Shown in pieces: positions 24,714-32,948 of a DNA stretch of 64,000 nucleotides. Position numbers and translations under genes: made by a program. This DNA is from Psychroflexus sp. ALD_RP9 (GTDB lineage: Bacteria; Bacteroidota; Bacteroidia; Flavobacteriales; Flavobacteriaceae). The number at the start of each line of letters is the position of its first letter. Within the stretch, counting starts at the first letter, position 1. The notes under the pieces were generated by a model. The model saw only the letters and a list, made by a program, of their open reading frames with translations. It had not been told where the DNA came from and ran no database searches. Location of the stretch: positions 2,273,501 through 2,337,500 of the forward strand of contig NZ_CP062973.1 in NCBI RefSeq assembly GCF_017311165.1, written 5' to 3'.

Positions 24714-25916
24714 TTATTTTTGTAAATGTAATAATTTAAAACACTTCACAATAGCTTTGTATGTCCGTTCTATATCAAAATCTAAACCAATAGAAAACCG
24801 AACTAGACCTTCACTTAATCCCATTTTAAGCTGTTCTTCTGCACTAATTTCTGAAGATGTTGAACTGCCTGAGGCGGTAAATAATGTTTTGTAAAAACCA
24901 AGGCTTACAGCGAGATAGCCTACATTTTCGGCTTGTAAAGCTTCCATAAACGCATTTGCCTGCTTTAACGTCCCTAAATCGAGTGTTAGTAAGCCGCTGT
25001 ACCCGAATTCAGGATGTATCTGTTGCTGCATTTTTAGATGACTTTTGTGCGACTTTAATCCTGGATAAACGACTTTAAAGCCATCTTCTTCTAAGCGTTG
25101 GGCCAAGTACATAGCATTTTTACTGTGCTGTTGCATACGTATTGGTAAGGTCCTAAGGTTTTTAAGAATGGAGGCTGCTCTTAAACTATCAAGCGTTTGC
25201 CCTAAAAGCATTGCAGCTCCATGATTCACATCTTTCAATGCATTAATAAATTCAGTTGAACCACAAACAACACCGCCAACCGTATCTGAAGAACCATTAA
25301 TAAATTTGGTTAGGCTGTGAATAACCACGTCTGCTCCAAATTCTGAAGGTGTAATTACTAAAGGTGTAAATGTATTATCTACAATAAATGTAAGCTTATA
25401 TTTAACTGCTATTTTTTTTAAGCTGGTTAAGTCAGCCACTTCAAGTAAAGGATTACTTAAAGCTTCACAGTATAAAATTTTAGTGTTAGAGTTAATAGCA
25501 GCTTCAACTTGATTGAGGTTTGTAATATCTACAAAATGAGTTTTAATTTTGAAATCAGGCAGAAAATTTTTCATAAAAGCATAAGAACCACCATAAATAG
25601 TTCGGCTTGATACGATTTCGTCTCCAGATTTACATAGTTGTAAGATAACCGATGTAATCGCGCCCATACCAGATGCGAAAACTTGTGCATCTTCAGTCGC
25701 TTCCATTTTTGCTAAGGCATCACATAAATACTGATTGCCTGGTGATGAATGTCTGGAGTAAAGGTAACATCCTTCTTGAGTGCCTTCAAAAGTATCACTC
25801 ATGGCTTTAGCTGTTAAAAATGTGTAGGTAGAGCTATCTGAAATAGAAGGATTTACACCGCCTTGTTCACCGAAGTATTGAAGATCTTGAATAGCATTTG
25901 CTGGTTGATGTTTCAT
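24714..25916 (-). CDS. Cys/Met metabolism PLP-dependent enzyme (cystathionine gamma-synthase or methionine gamma-lyase type)
   Basis: This 400-residue protein is read from ATG 25916 (MKHQPANAIQDLQYFGEQGGVNPSI); an upstream in-frame ATG at 25964 adds 16 atypical residues. It has the trans-sulfuration fold type I: YSRHSSPGNQYL (phosphate-loop region), ASGMGAITS, YCEALSNPLL, VDNTFTPLV (PLP-binding Asp), and HSLTKFINGSSDTVGGV with the PLP lysine. The final region LVRFSIGLDFDIERT matches too. Whether it is a synthase or a gamma-lyase cannot be decided from motifs. A divergent Lrp-type regulator starts 155 bases away. Confidence 0.88.
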   Translation of the reverse strand: MKHQPANAIQDLQYFGEQGGVNPSISDSSTYTFLTAKAMSDTFEGTQEGCYLYSRHSSPGNQYLCDALAKMEATEDAQVFASGMGAITSVILQLCKSGDEIVSSRTIYGGSYAFMKNFLPDFKIKTHFVDITNLNQVEAAINSNTKILYCEALSNPLLEVADLTSLKKIAVKYKLTFIVDNTFTPLVITPSEFGADVVIHSLTKFINGSSDTVGGVVCGSTEFINALKDVNHGAAMLLGQTLDSLRAASILKNLRTLPIRMQQHSKNAMYLAQRLEEDGFKVVYPGLKSHKSHLKMQQQIHPEFGYSGLLTLDLGTLKQANAFMEALQAENVGYLAVSLGFYKTLFTASGSSTSSEISAEEQLKMGLSEGLVRFSIGLDFDIERTYKAIVKCFKLLHLQK

Positions 25917-26071
25917 AATGTCATATTTTTCAGCAAAATTTATAAATCGATGAATAAAAATCAAATATTAATTGTTTATTTAGTAATTTTAATTAATAAA
26001 CTAAATTATAGTAAAAAAATATTCTATATTTACTTCATTAGGTGAGTTCAATTAGATAAATTTACAAAGGA

Positions 26072-26533
26072 ATGGCAGTTTTAGATCAAACAGATAAACA
26101 TTTACTTAACTTATTACAAGAAAATGCGCGCTTTACAACTAAGCAATTGGCCTTAAAACTAAACTTATCTCCAACTGCAATTTATGAACGGTTAAAAAAA
26201 TTAGAAAGACAGAATTATATAGATCGTTACGTAGCTTTAGTTAATCCCAAAAAAATACAGAAAGATTTTGTGACATTTGTGATGATTCAATTAAAAGAAC
26301 ACACCCAGGCATCAATAGCTGCTTTTGAACGTGAAATAGCTTTAATTCCTGAAATTGTAGCTTGTTTTCATGTGAGTGGAACTTACGACTATTTGATTAA
26401 AGTTAATTTAGACGAAATGTCAAGTTTTAGGATTTTTATGGTCGAAAAACTAACTAAAATTCCTCATATTAGTAACACTCAGTCAGCTTTTAGCATCAAA
26501 GAAGTGTTTAATCACACCGCTCTAAAGTTATAA
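26072..26533 (+). CDS. Lrp/AsnC family transcriptional regulator
   Basis: This 153-residue protein has an N-terminal winged HTH (DKHLLNLLQENARFTTKQLALKLNLSPTAIYERLKKLE) and a C-terminal RAM effector domain (VTFVMIQLKEHTQ... VACFHVSGTYDYLIKV). It has standard length. It lies head-to-head with the Cys/Met PLP enzyme gene, so it probably regulates that enzyme in response to an amino acid. Confidence 0.92.
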   Translation: MAVLDQTDKHLLNLLQENARFTTKQLALKLNLSPTAIYERLKKLERQNYIDRYVALVNPKKIQKDFVTFVMIQLKEHTQASIAAFEREIALIPEIVACFHVSGTYDYLIKVNLDEMSSFRIFMVEKLTKIPHISNTQSAFSIKEVFNHTALKL

Positions 26534-26640
26534 AGCTGTTATTTACTTCAGTAAGCTTTTATTGCGCATCAAAATATGCATAATAAAACTTTGCAATTTA
26601 TAAACTGATATAATACCATACAACTACAACAAATAAACAT

Positions 26641-26648
26641 TACCTTTG
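26641..26648 (+). promoter_or_regulatory. -7 element before typA
   Basis: TACCTTTG matches TAnnTTTG and lies 24 bases before the typA ATG. No TTTG is found 19 bases upstream, so only the -7 half is supported. Confidence 0.4.
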
Positions 26649-26672
26649 CCGGCTTAAATTAAGTTTATATTT

Positions 26673-28469
26673 ATGGATATTAGAAATATCGCCATTATTG
26701 CACACGTTGACCACGGTAAAACCACTTTGGTCGACAAAATTATGCATCACTGTAAATTGTTTCGTGATAACGAAACCACAGGTGATTTAATATTAGATAA
26801 TAACGATTTAGAACGAGAACGTGGTATTACCATTGTTTCTAAAAACGTTTCAGTAAGATATAAAGATACTAAGATTAATATTATTGATACACCAGGTCAC
26901 GCCGATTTTGGAGGAGAAGTAGAGCGTGTTTTAAATATGGCTGACGGTGTACTTTTATTAGTTGATGCCTTTGAAGGACCAATGCCGCAAACGCGTTTTG
27001 TACTTCAAAAAGCAATTGACTTAGGCTTAAAACCTTGTGTGGTTATTAATAAAGTTGATAAACCCAACTGTACACCTGAAGAAGTACACGAGAAAGTTTT
27101 TGATTTAATGTTTGAATTGGGTGCAGAAGAATGGCAACTCGATTTCCCTTCAGTTTACGGCTCAGCCTTAAATAACTGGATGAGTACAGATCCAAATAAC
27201 CAGACCGATAATGTTGAGCCATTACTTGATATGGTTGTAGAACATATTCCTGCGCCAAAAGTAGAAGAAGGAACACCACAACTTTTAATCACTTCATTAG
27301 ATTTCTCTTCTTATACAGGCCGAATTGCAATCGGACGATTACAACGCGGAACTTTAAAAGAAAATATGCCTGTGGCTTTAGTTAAGCGTAATGGTGACGT
27401 AACCAAAACACCTATTAAAGAATTATACACTTTTGAAGGTGTTGGTAGGTTAAAGGTCAAGGAAGTTAAGGCAGGTGATATTTGTGCTATTATTGGTTTA
27501 GAAGGCTTTGAAATTGGCGATACTGTTGCAGACGTAGAACATCCTGAAGCTTTAAAAAGCATAACTATCGATGAGCCAACGATGAGTATGCTCTTTACAA
27601 TTAATGATTCGCCTTTCTTTGGTAAGGATGGAAAATTTGTAACTTCTAGACACATCAAAGAACGGTTGATTAAAGAGTTGGAGAAAAATTTAGCACTTAG
27701 AGTTGAAGAAACCGATTCTGCAGATAAATTTATAGTTTACGGTCGTGGTGTAATGCACTTGTCAGTTTTAATTGAGACCATGCGTCGCGAAGGTTACGAA
27801 CTTCAAATTGGTCAGCCACAAGTTATTGTTAAAGAGATTGACGGTGTAAAATGCGAACCAATTGAAGAATTAACCATCGATTTACCAGAAAACGTCTCTG
27901 GTAAGGCGGTAGAAATGGTTACCCAGCGTAAAGGTGAAATGTTAAGCATGGAAGGTAGAGGCGAAAGAATGACTATTCAGTTTTTAATACCATCTCGTGG
28001 AATTATAGGTCTTAGAAATCAATTAATGACCGCAACAGCTGGTGAAGCTATCATGGCTCACCGATTTAAAGAATACCAACCGCTTAAAGGAGATATACCT
28101 CAACGCCTTAATGGTTCTTTAGTCTCTATGGAAAATGGTAAAGCCATTCCTTACTCAATAGATAAACTTCAAGATCGAGGTAAGTTTTTTGTAGATCCAG
28201 GTGAAGATATTTATGAAGGCCAAGTCATAGGTGAAAATTCTCGTCAAGACGATATGACTGTTAATATTACAAAAACAAAAAAACTATCCAACGTACGTTC
28301 TTCTGGAGCTGATGATAAGGCTAAGATTGTTCCTGCAAAAAAGTTTTCATTAGAAGAGGCTTTAGAATATATTCAAAAAGATGAATATGTTGAAGTAACA
28401 CCAAACTTTTTAAGAATTAGAAAAATCTATCTAAAAGAAGTTGACCGTAAGCGTTTTAAAATAATATAA
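26673..28469 (+). CDS. typA: Ribosome-associated translational GTPase TypA/BipA
   Basis: This 598-residue protein begins [21 protein letters not shown] (G1 P-loop, residues 10-17). RGITI (G2), DTPGHADFG (G3) and NKVDKP (G4) follow, then the EF-G-like domains and the BipA-specific C-terminal domain ([26 protein letters not shown]). It has full family length. TypA acts on the ribosome in 50S assembly and stress adaptation. Monocistronic, with a strong terminator 20 bases downstream. Confidence 0.97.
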   Translation: MDIRNIAIIAHVDHGKTTLVDKIMHHCKLFRDNETTGDLILDNNDLERERGITIVSKNVSVRYKDTKINIIDTPGHADFGGEVERVLNMADGVLLLVDAFEGPMPQTRFVLQKAIDLGLKPCVVINKVDKPNCTPEEVHEKVFDLMFELGAEEWQLDFPSVYGSALNNWMSTDPNNQTDNVEPLLDMVVEHIPAPKVEEGTPQLLITSLDFSSYTGRIAIGRLQRGTLKENMPVALVKRNGDVTKTPIKELYTFEGVGRLKVKEVKAGDICAIIGLEGFEIGDTVADVEHPEALKSITIDEPTMSMLFTINDSPFFGKDGKFVTSRHIKERLIKELEKNLALRVEETDSADKFIVYGRGVMHLSVLIETMRREGYELQIGQPQVIVKEIDGVKCEPIEELTIDLPENVSGKAVEMVTQRKGEMLSMEGRGERMTIQFLIPSRGIIGLRNQLMTATAGEAIMAHRFKEYQPLKGDIPQRLNGSLVSMENGKAIPYSIDKLQDRGKFFVDPGEDIYEGQVIGENSRQDDMTVNITKTKKLSNVRSSGADDKAKIVPAKKFSLEEALEYIQKDEYVEVTPNFLRIRKIYLKEVDRKRFKII

Positions 28470-28489
28470 AGATATTTTAAACATTTTAA

Positions 28490-28537
28490 AAAAAGCTTTC
28501 CACAATTCAAATTAATTGAATGATTGGAAAGCTTTTT
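28490..28537. terminator. Bidirectional terminator between typA and doxDA
   Basis: AAAAAGCTTTCCA (28490-28502) pairs with TGGAAAGCTTTTT (28525-28537), and an inner ATTCAA / TTGAAT extends the hairpin. A-run and T-run on the two sides serve both convergent genes. Confidence 0.85.
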
Positions 28538-28554
28538 ACATTAATTAAATTTGA

Positions 28555-29574
28555 TTACTTTTTCAAGACCTTTACAGACCAACTAGCGCCACTTATATCA
28601 GTAATTTCAAGTTGATATTGTCCTGTCGCTAATTGAGCAATATTTTCGTTTACCAAGCTTAAATTAGCCTTTGCACCTAAAGGAACAATTAAACTGTGTT
28701 GACCTGGTTTTATCTTGGCGATGTAAAAGTTTTCTATTCTTGACTTGTCTAGTGATGCTAAGTCTTCAGCCGTTAGTTTAAATCTTGTTTTATTGCTTGT
28801 ATCTTTTAATTTCAAATTAATTATCCAAGCGCCATAAACATCTACACCTTCAGTTCTGTAGAGTTCAAAATTGAGTGTGTTTCCTTTAATATGGGCATTA
28901 TTTATTTCAATTTTGGGCTTAACAGACTTATTATGTAATGTTCCCCAAAGTCCACCATGAAAAACTTGATTAGTATATAAGGTTAATCCAAAAATAAGTA
29001 TTGAGCCATAAAGTACGATTTTAGAGAGCATACTTTTAGAAATTTGTAAATGGCCTGACCCTAAAATATTAAACCATTTTTTACGGCTCAATTTAGGAAA
29101 GCGCTTAATTAAAAGATGATCAATAGAATATTGGCTACTACCTGTCATAAACAATACAAATCCTGTCGATATTCCTAAGACGCCGATTTGCCATTCATCT
29201 AAGCATGTGGTGCCTATCCAGCCTGAACCAAGTAATATGCCCATGGCTAACATAAAAACTCCAATGCTCATAAGTCTTGTAAATAGGCCAAACATGATAA
29301 ATAAACCTACAATACCTTCAATTATGGTAAAGCCTATCATAGCCACCCATAAACTATCAGGATTTTCTACAAGATGTTGAATAATTGGCTTTATGCCAAT
29401 GGCGTTTGGCAAAAAATGATTGAATTTTTCACCTATATATCCAGGTAATTCTGGATTTAGTTTGTCAGTTAAGATTGTTCTTCTCCAAAAGGCTGAAAAG
29501 TAAGTCCAACCTACAACTAAACGAAGGCTAAGGCTGAAAAGCCCAGCATAATAATTTTGATTTTCTTGTGTCAT
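28555..29574 (-). CDS. Fused thiosulfate:quinone oxidoreductase DoxD-DoxA protein
   Basis: This 339-residue inner-membrane protein has an N-terminal half (about residues 10-175) with DoxD/DoxX features: LRLVVGWTYFSAFWRRTI, a helix with IIEGIVGLFIMFGLFTRL, and GSGWIGTTCLDEWQIG. After a further helix near residues 185-205, a soluble domain (about 215-339) matches the DoxA small subunit (GGLWGTLHNKSVKP... YGAWIINL... GQYQLEITDISGASWSV). DoxD and DoxA were defined as two subunits of the thiosulfate dehydrogenase (quinone) of Acidianus; here they are one chain. Actual activity on thiosulfate is an inference. Confidence 0.82.
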   Translation of the reverse strand: MTQENQNYYAGLFSLSLRLVVGWTYFSAFWRRTILTDKLNPELPGYIGEKFNHFLPNAIGIKPIIQHLVENPDSLWVAMIGFTIIEGIVGLFIMFGLFTRLMSIGVFMLAMGILLGSGWIGTTCLDEWQIGVLGISTGFVLFMTGSSQYSIDHLLIKRFPKLSRKKWFNILGSGHLQISKSMLSKIVLYGSILIFGLTLYTNQVFHGGLWGTLHNKSVKPKIEINNAHIKGNTLNFELYRTEGVDVYGAWIINLKLKDTSNKTRFKLTAEDLASLDKSRIENFYIAKIKPGQHSLIVPLGAKANLSLVNENIAQLATGQYQLEITDISGASWSVKVLKK

Positions 29575-29654
29575 TTTAAATTCTTTTTATTAAATAATAA
29601 GTTTTGCCATCACAAAGTGTAACAGCTTTAAAGGTTATTTGTAAAACTTATGAT

Positions 29655-30026
29655 TTAAAGATCTATACGTAAACGACTTAAAATGATATAGATAGGGACT
29701 TGAAGCGAACAGCGATTTAGAAAATAACTTATTTGAGGAATCTGAGTTGATCTCTCAAAATAAATTTTTAAACAATAGTTTGGCGTTATGCCAGGTGTTA
29801 AGTTTTCTTTTTGATGAGATTCGCTTTCTCGTTTTAACTGATAATAGTCTTGTTCAAAATCGATTTTGCAAGACGAGGCAAGCGTTGTTTTACTCTTGTT
29901 GGTAACTTCTGTTTTTTTAACTTGTAAAGCCTCTTGAAAAATATGCCGCGCAGAACAATTCGAGCTTAGTAAAATAAAACTAAGAGAAAGCCACATCAAA
30001 TGTTTAAAAGTTGATACAGATTTCAT
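29655..30026 (-). CDS. Hypothetical secreted protein
   Basis: This 123-residue ORF is read from ATG 30026 (MKSVSTFKHLMWLSLSFILLSSNCSA), which places the signal peptide at the N-terminus; an ATG seven codons upstream is also possible. The rest is short, with CKIDF and CLKIYF segments and no known domain. It lies between the DedA-like gene and doxDA on the same strand. Real expression is uncertain. Confidence 0.45.
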   Translation of the reverse strand: MKSVSTFKHLMWLSLSFILLSSNCSARHIFQEALQVKKTEVTNKSKTTLASSCKIDFEQDYYQLKRESESHQKENLTPGITPNYCLKIYFERSTQIPQISYFLNRCSLQVPIYIILSRLRIDL

Positions 30027-30079
30027 CTTGAGATTTATTTTATTCATATTAGTGTTATTAATACTTCAGAAACCATTTG

Positions 30080-30694
30080 CTACATTGCACCAAAAATCAT
30101 TACGCCATAAATAGCAAATCTGAGTAAGCGTAATAGACCAAATAGAAGATAGCTTCCGAATGGAAATTTAATGATTCCAGCTGCAATACTTGATATGGCA
30201 AAAGGTAGAGGTAATAGTGCACCCACAATTATAAGTAAGCCGCCCCATTTTCGCATATTCTTAATATGTTTAGCCATTTTAACTTCAAGATAAACAAATA
30301 CAGAAGGAATGCTAGCAACACCACGACCAAAAAAGTAAGACAAAATACCTCCAGTATAAGATAAAACAGCCAAAATTGAAAGATATATCCAAGGCATGCT
30401 TGATTTACCTGACCATGCGATGAAGATTTCTGGAGGAATTAAACCTAAAATAGATTCTGAAGCAAAGAAAACGATGAAAACCCCATAATCTGGAAAATTA
30501 TTTGTGACATAATCTAACATCGAGTTGACATCCATCACAAAAAAATGAATACCTAATAAAACTGCTATAAATATAATAATTGGTGGAGTAGCTTTTAATA
30601 AGCTACGACCTAGGAAACTATAAAAACCAGTATAAGTGTAATACTGATGAAGTAATTTCCAGCGTGGTTTTTTGGTTGAATTTGATTTTGCCAT
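30080..30694 (-). CDS. DedA/VTT-domain inner-membrane protein
   Basis: This 204-residue protein has about five hydrophobic segments and VTT (DedA/TMEM41/Tvp38) features: ESILGLIPPEIFIAWSG with an acidic residue in a re-entrant helix, GGILSYFFGRG, and WGGLLIIVGALLPLPFAISSIAAG followed by R residues (LLRLLRF). VTT proteins take part in lipid carrier or phospholipid flipping; the specific cargo is unknown. On the minus strand a -7-like TATTTTTG ends 7 bases before the ATG. Confidence 0.8.
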   Translation of the reverse strand: MAKSNSTKKPRWKLLHQYYTYTGFYSFLGRSLLKATPPIIIFIAVLLGIHFFVMDVNSMLDYVTNNFPDYGVFIVFFASESILGLIPPEIFIAWSGKSSMPWIYLSILAVLSYTGGILSYFFGRGVASIPSVFVYLEVKMAKHIKNMRKWGGLLIIVGALLPLPFAISSIAAGIIKFPFGSYLLFGLLRLLRFAIYGVMIFGAM

Positions 30695-30764
30695 AGGGCG
30701 ACAAAAATAATAATAAAAGCTGTAGCTAAATGTTATCTAACTTACAGACTTCGTTAATTTTTAT

Positions 30765-32036
30765 TTAATTTAAATTTTTTGATTGAAGCAATTTAATGTC
30801 TGAAACACTTGGTTTTTCGTAAATTTCTAAATCAAAATAAAGAGTTGAAGCTAATAAATGGTCAAAAATATCGGCTATGATTCGCTCGTAGTTTTTCCAA
30901 ACTTTATCTTTACTAAAGGCATAAATTTCAAGTGGTATACCTTCAGCAGTTTGTGGAAGTTGACGGCTCATAATCATCATTTCATGATTAATGTTTTTGT
31001 TTTGCTCTAAATAGTGGTCTACATAAGCTCTAAATGCGCCAAAATTGGTCATGTTCCTTCCATTAATTAAGAGACTTTTATCAATGTTATTATTAGTGTT
31101 ATGATTTTTTATTTCTTGATGACGTGAGTTGACATAATCTGAAATCAGCTGAATTTTCTCTAAATGATTAATTTCTTTTTCAGTTAAAAATTTTATACTA
31201 CTTGCTTTAATTAAAATTGCACGCTTTATACGTCTTCCTCCTGAAACACTCATACCACGCCAATTTTTGAATGAGTCAGATATTAAGTAGTAAGTAGGAA
31301 TTGTTGTAATGGTATTATCAAAATTACGTACTTTAACAGAGGCTAGATTAATTTCAAAAACATCGCCATCAGCGCCATACTTTTCCATCGTGATCCAATC
31401 TCCAATTCTAACTGTATCATTAACTGTAACTTGTATACTTGCAACAAAACCTAAAATAGTGTCTTTAAAAACTAAAAGTAGCACTGCAGAAAATGCACCT
31501 AAAGCTGTTAAAAATTTTAAAAGCGGTTTTCCCGTGATTGTAGAAAAAATAATTATAATACTAATGAGCCAAACTATAATCATAAACACCTGAATATAGC
31601 TTTCAATAGGCTTGTCTTTAAAAGCACTAATAGTTCTTAAAAAGTCTTTAACGGTTAATAATATACTACGTATAACCAAGACCACTAATATGGTAATGAT
31701 AACCGAAAAACCTTTGTTGGCTTCATCTAAAACATGTTCAAAATCTTTGAGAATAACAGGTAAAAGGCTTGAAACAACATTAACTGTAATCAAGTTAGAT
31801 ATGTGTAAAAATGTATTATTTTTCACTAAATAGTCATCAAACTCAGTTTTGGTTTTTGATGCTAAGCGATCCATGAATTTTCTAGCAAAATATCTTAACG
31901 TCTTGAAAAGTAGATATCCAAAAATCAAGACTAAAATTATATTAATACCTAAATTGATATAAATTGCTTTGCTTGTCGATAAATTAAATTGCTCTACTAA
32001 AAAATTATAAATTAACCGGTCTGATGTTTGATTCAT
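30765..32036 (-). CDS. Mechanosensitive ion channel, MscS family (YbdG/MscM-like)
   Basis: This 423-residue protein has several N-terminal transmembrane segments. The MscS pore and beta domain follow in the middle (LLKFLTALGAFSAVLLLVFKDTILGFVASIQVTVNDTVRIGDWI, then VRNFDNTITTIPTYYLISDSFKNWRGMS). A YbdG-type C-terminal domain has VDHYLEQN and RQLPQTAEGIPLEIYAFSK. Length and C-terminus fit the YbdG subgroup rather than short MscS. It opens in the inner membrane on osmotic downshock. Confidence 0.92.
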   Translation of the reverse strand: MNQTSDRLIYNFLVEQFNLSTSKAIYINLGINIILVLIFGYLLFKTLRYFARKFMDRLASKTKTEFDDYLVKNNTFLHISNLITVNVVSSLLPVILKDFEHVLDEANKGFSVIITILVVLVIRSILLTVKDFLRTISAFKDKPIESYIQVFMIIVWLISIIIIFSTITGKPLLKFLTALGAFSAVLLLVFKDTILGFVASIQVTVNDTVRIGDWITMEKYGADGDVFEINLASVKVRNFDNTITTIPTYYLISDSFKNWRGMSVSGGRRIKRAILIKASSIKFLTEKEINHLEKIQLISDYVNSRHQEIKNHNTNNNIDKSLLINGRNMTNFGAFRAYVDHYLEQNKNINHEMMIMSRQLPQTAEGIPLEIYAFSKDKVWKNYERIIADIFDHLLASTLYFDLEIYEKPSVSDIKLLQSKNLN

Positions 32037-32081
32037 TGTTGAATTTTGTACAAATTTACAAAATACCCTTTTTAAAAATCT

Positions 32082-32948
32082 ATGAGATCTAAATATTTGT
32101 TGAGTATTACATTGTTGCTAGTTACTGCCTTTATTTTAGGCGTAATTTTTTTGCTGAAAGATAAGTATATATTTGAGTATAAACCTACAGCAAAAGTTGA
32201 AGTTTTAAAGCAATGGACTTTACCTGAAGTTCTTAAAGAGGTGTCTGGGATATACTATTTAGGTGATGATAAAATGGCATGTATTCAGGATGAAAAAGGT
32301 ATTATTTATATATATAACCTTAAAAACTCTCAAATTATTAACCAATTTAATTTTGAACCTGAAGGTGATTTTGAAGGCATAACAATTATTGACTCAACAG
32401 CTTACGTTTTAAGAAGTGATGGTACTATTTTTCAAATTAAAAACTATGATAATTCATTATCTGAAGTTAAAACTTTAAAACTTTTTAATGAAAAAGGGAT
32501 TGATGTTGAAGGTTTATTTGCTTTATCAAAAGATGAATTACTTCTTGGTGTAAAATTTAGTAATCAGATCAAAGCATCATCGCAATTAGTGGTATATAAA
32601 TATCAAATTTCAACCCAAAAATTGACCGAATTTATTGATATTTCTGATAATCATGAAATTTTTAATTCAATCCCGCAATCACATCCTTCTCGTGATTTTT
32701 GGCTTTCTGAAATAGCTTACGCTGATTCAAAATATTATATCACCGAAGGTAAAACACCAAAATTAATGATACTGAATCAACATCAAGTACCGCAACATTT
32801 AATTTATCTTGATGAAGATGTTTTTCCGCAACCTGAAGGAATTGCAATTGCCGATGATGGTAAAATATTTATCGCTAGTGAAGAAAACAACAATCAATTG
32901 CAAAGTATTAGCTTAATTAAAATAAGCCCTTTAAAAACTAATCTTTAG
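32082..32948 (+). CDS. SdiA-regulated-domain beta-propeller protein
   Basis: This 288-residue protein has an N-terminal hydrophobic anchor (about residues 6-25), then a propeller-like domain with the SdiA-regulated/YjiK pattern: EVSGIYYLGDDKMACIQDEKGIIYIYNL, EGDFEGITIIDSTAYVLRSDGTIFQI, and PQPEGIAIADDGKIFIASEEN. It is periplasm-facing. The family is widely found in Bacteroidetes and has no firm enzymatic role. Its 3' end overlaps that of the PBP gene on the other strand by 11 bases. Confidence 0.8.
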   Translation: MRSKYLLSITLLLVTAFILGVIFLLKDKYIFEYKPTAKVEVLKQWTLPEVLKEVSGIYYLGDDKMACIQDEKGIIYIYNLKNSQIINQFNFEPEGDFEGITIIDSTAYVLRSDGTIFQIKNYDNSLSEVKTLKLFNEKGIDVEGLFALSKDELLLGVKFSNQIKASSQLVVYKYQISTQKLTEFIDISDNHEIFNSIPQSHPSRDFWLSEIAYADSKYYITEGKTPKLMILNQHQVPQHLIYLDEDVFPQPEGIAIADDGKIFIASEENNNQLQSISLIKISPLKTNL

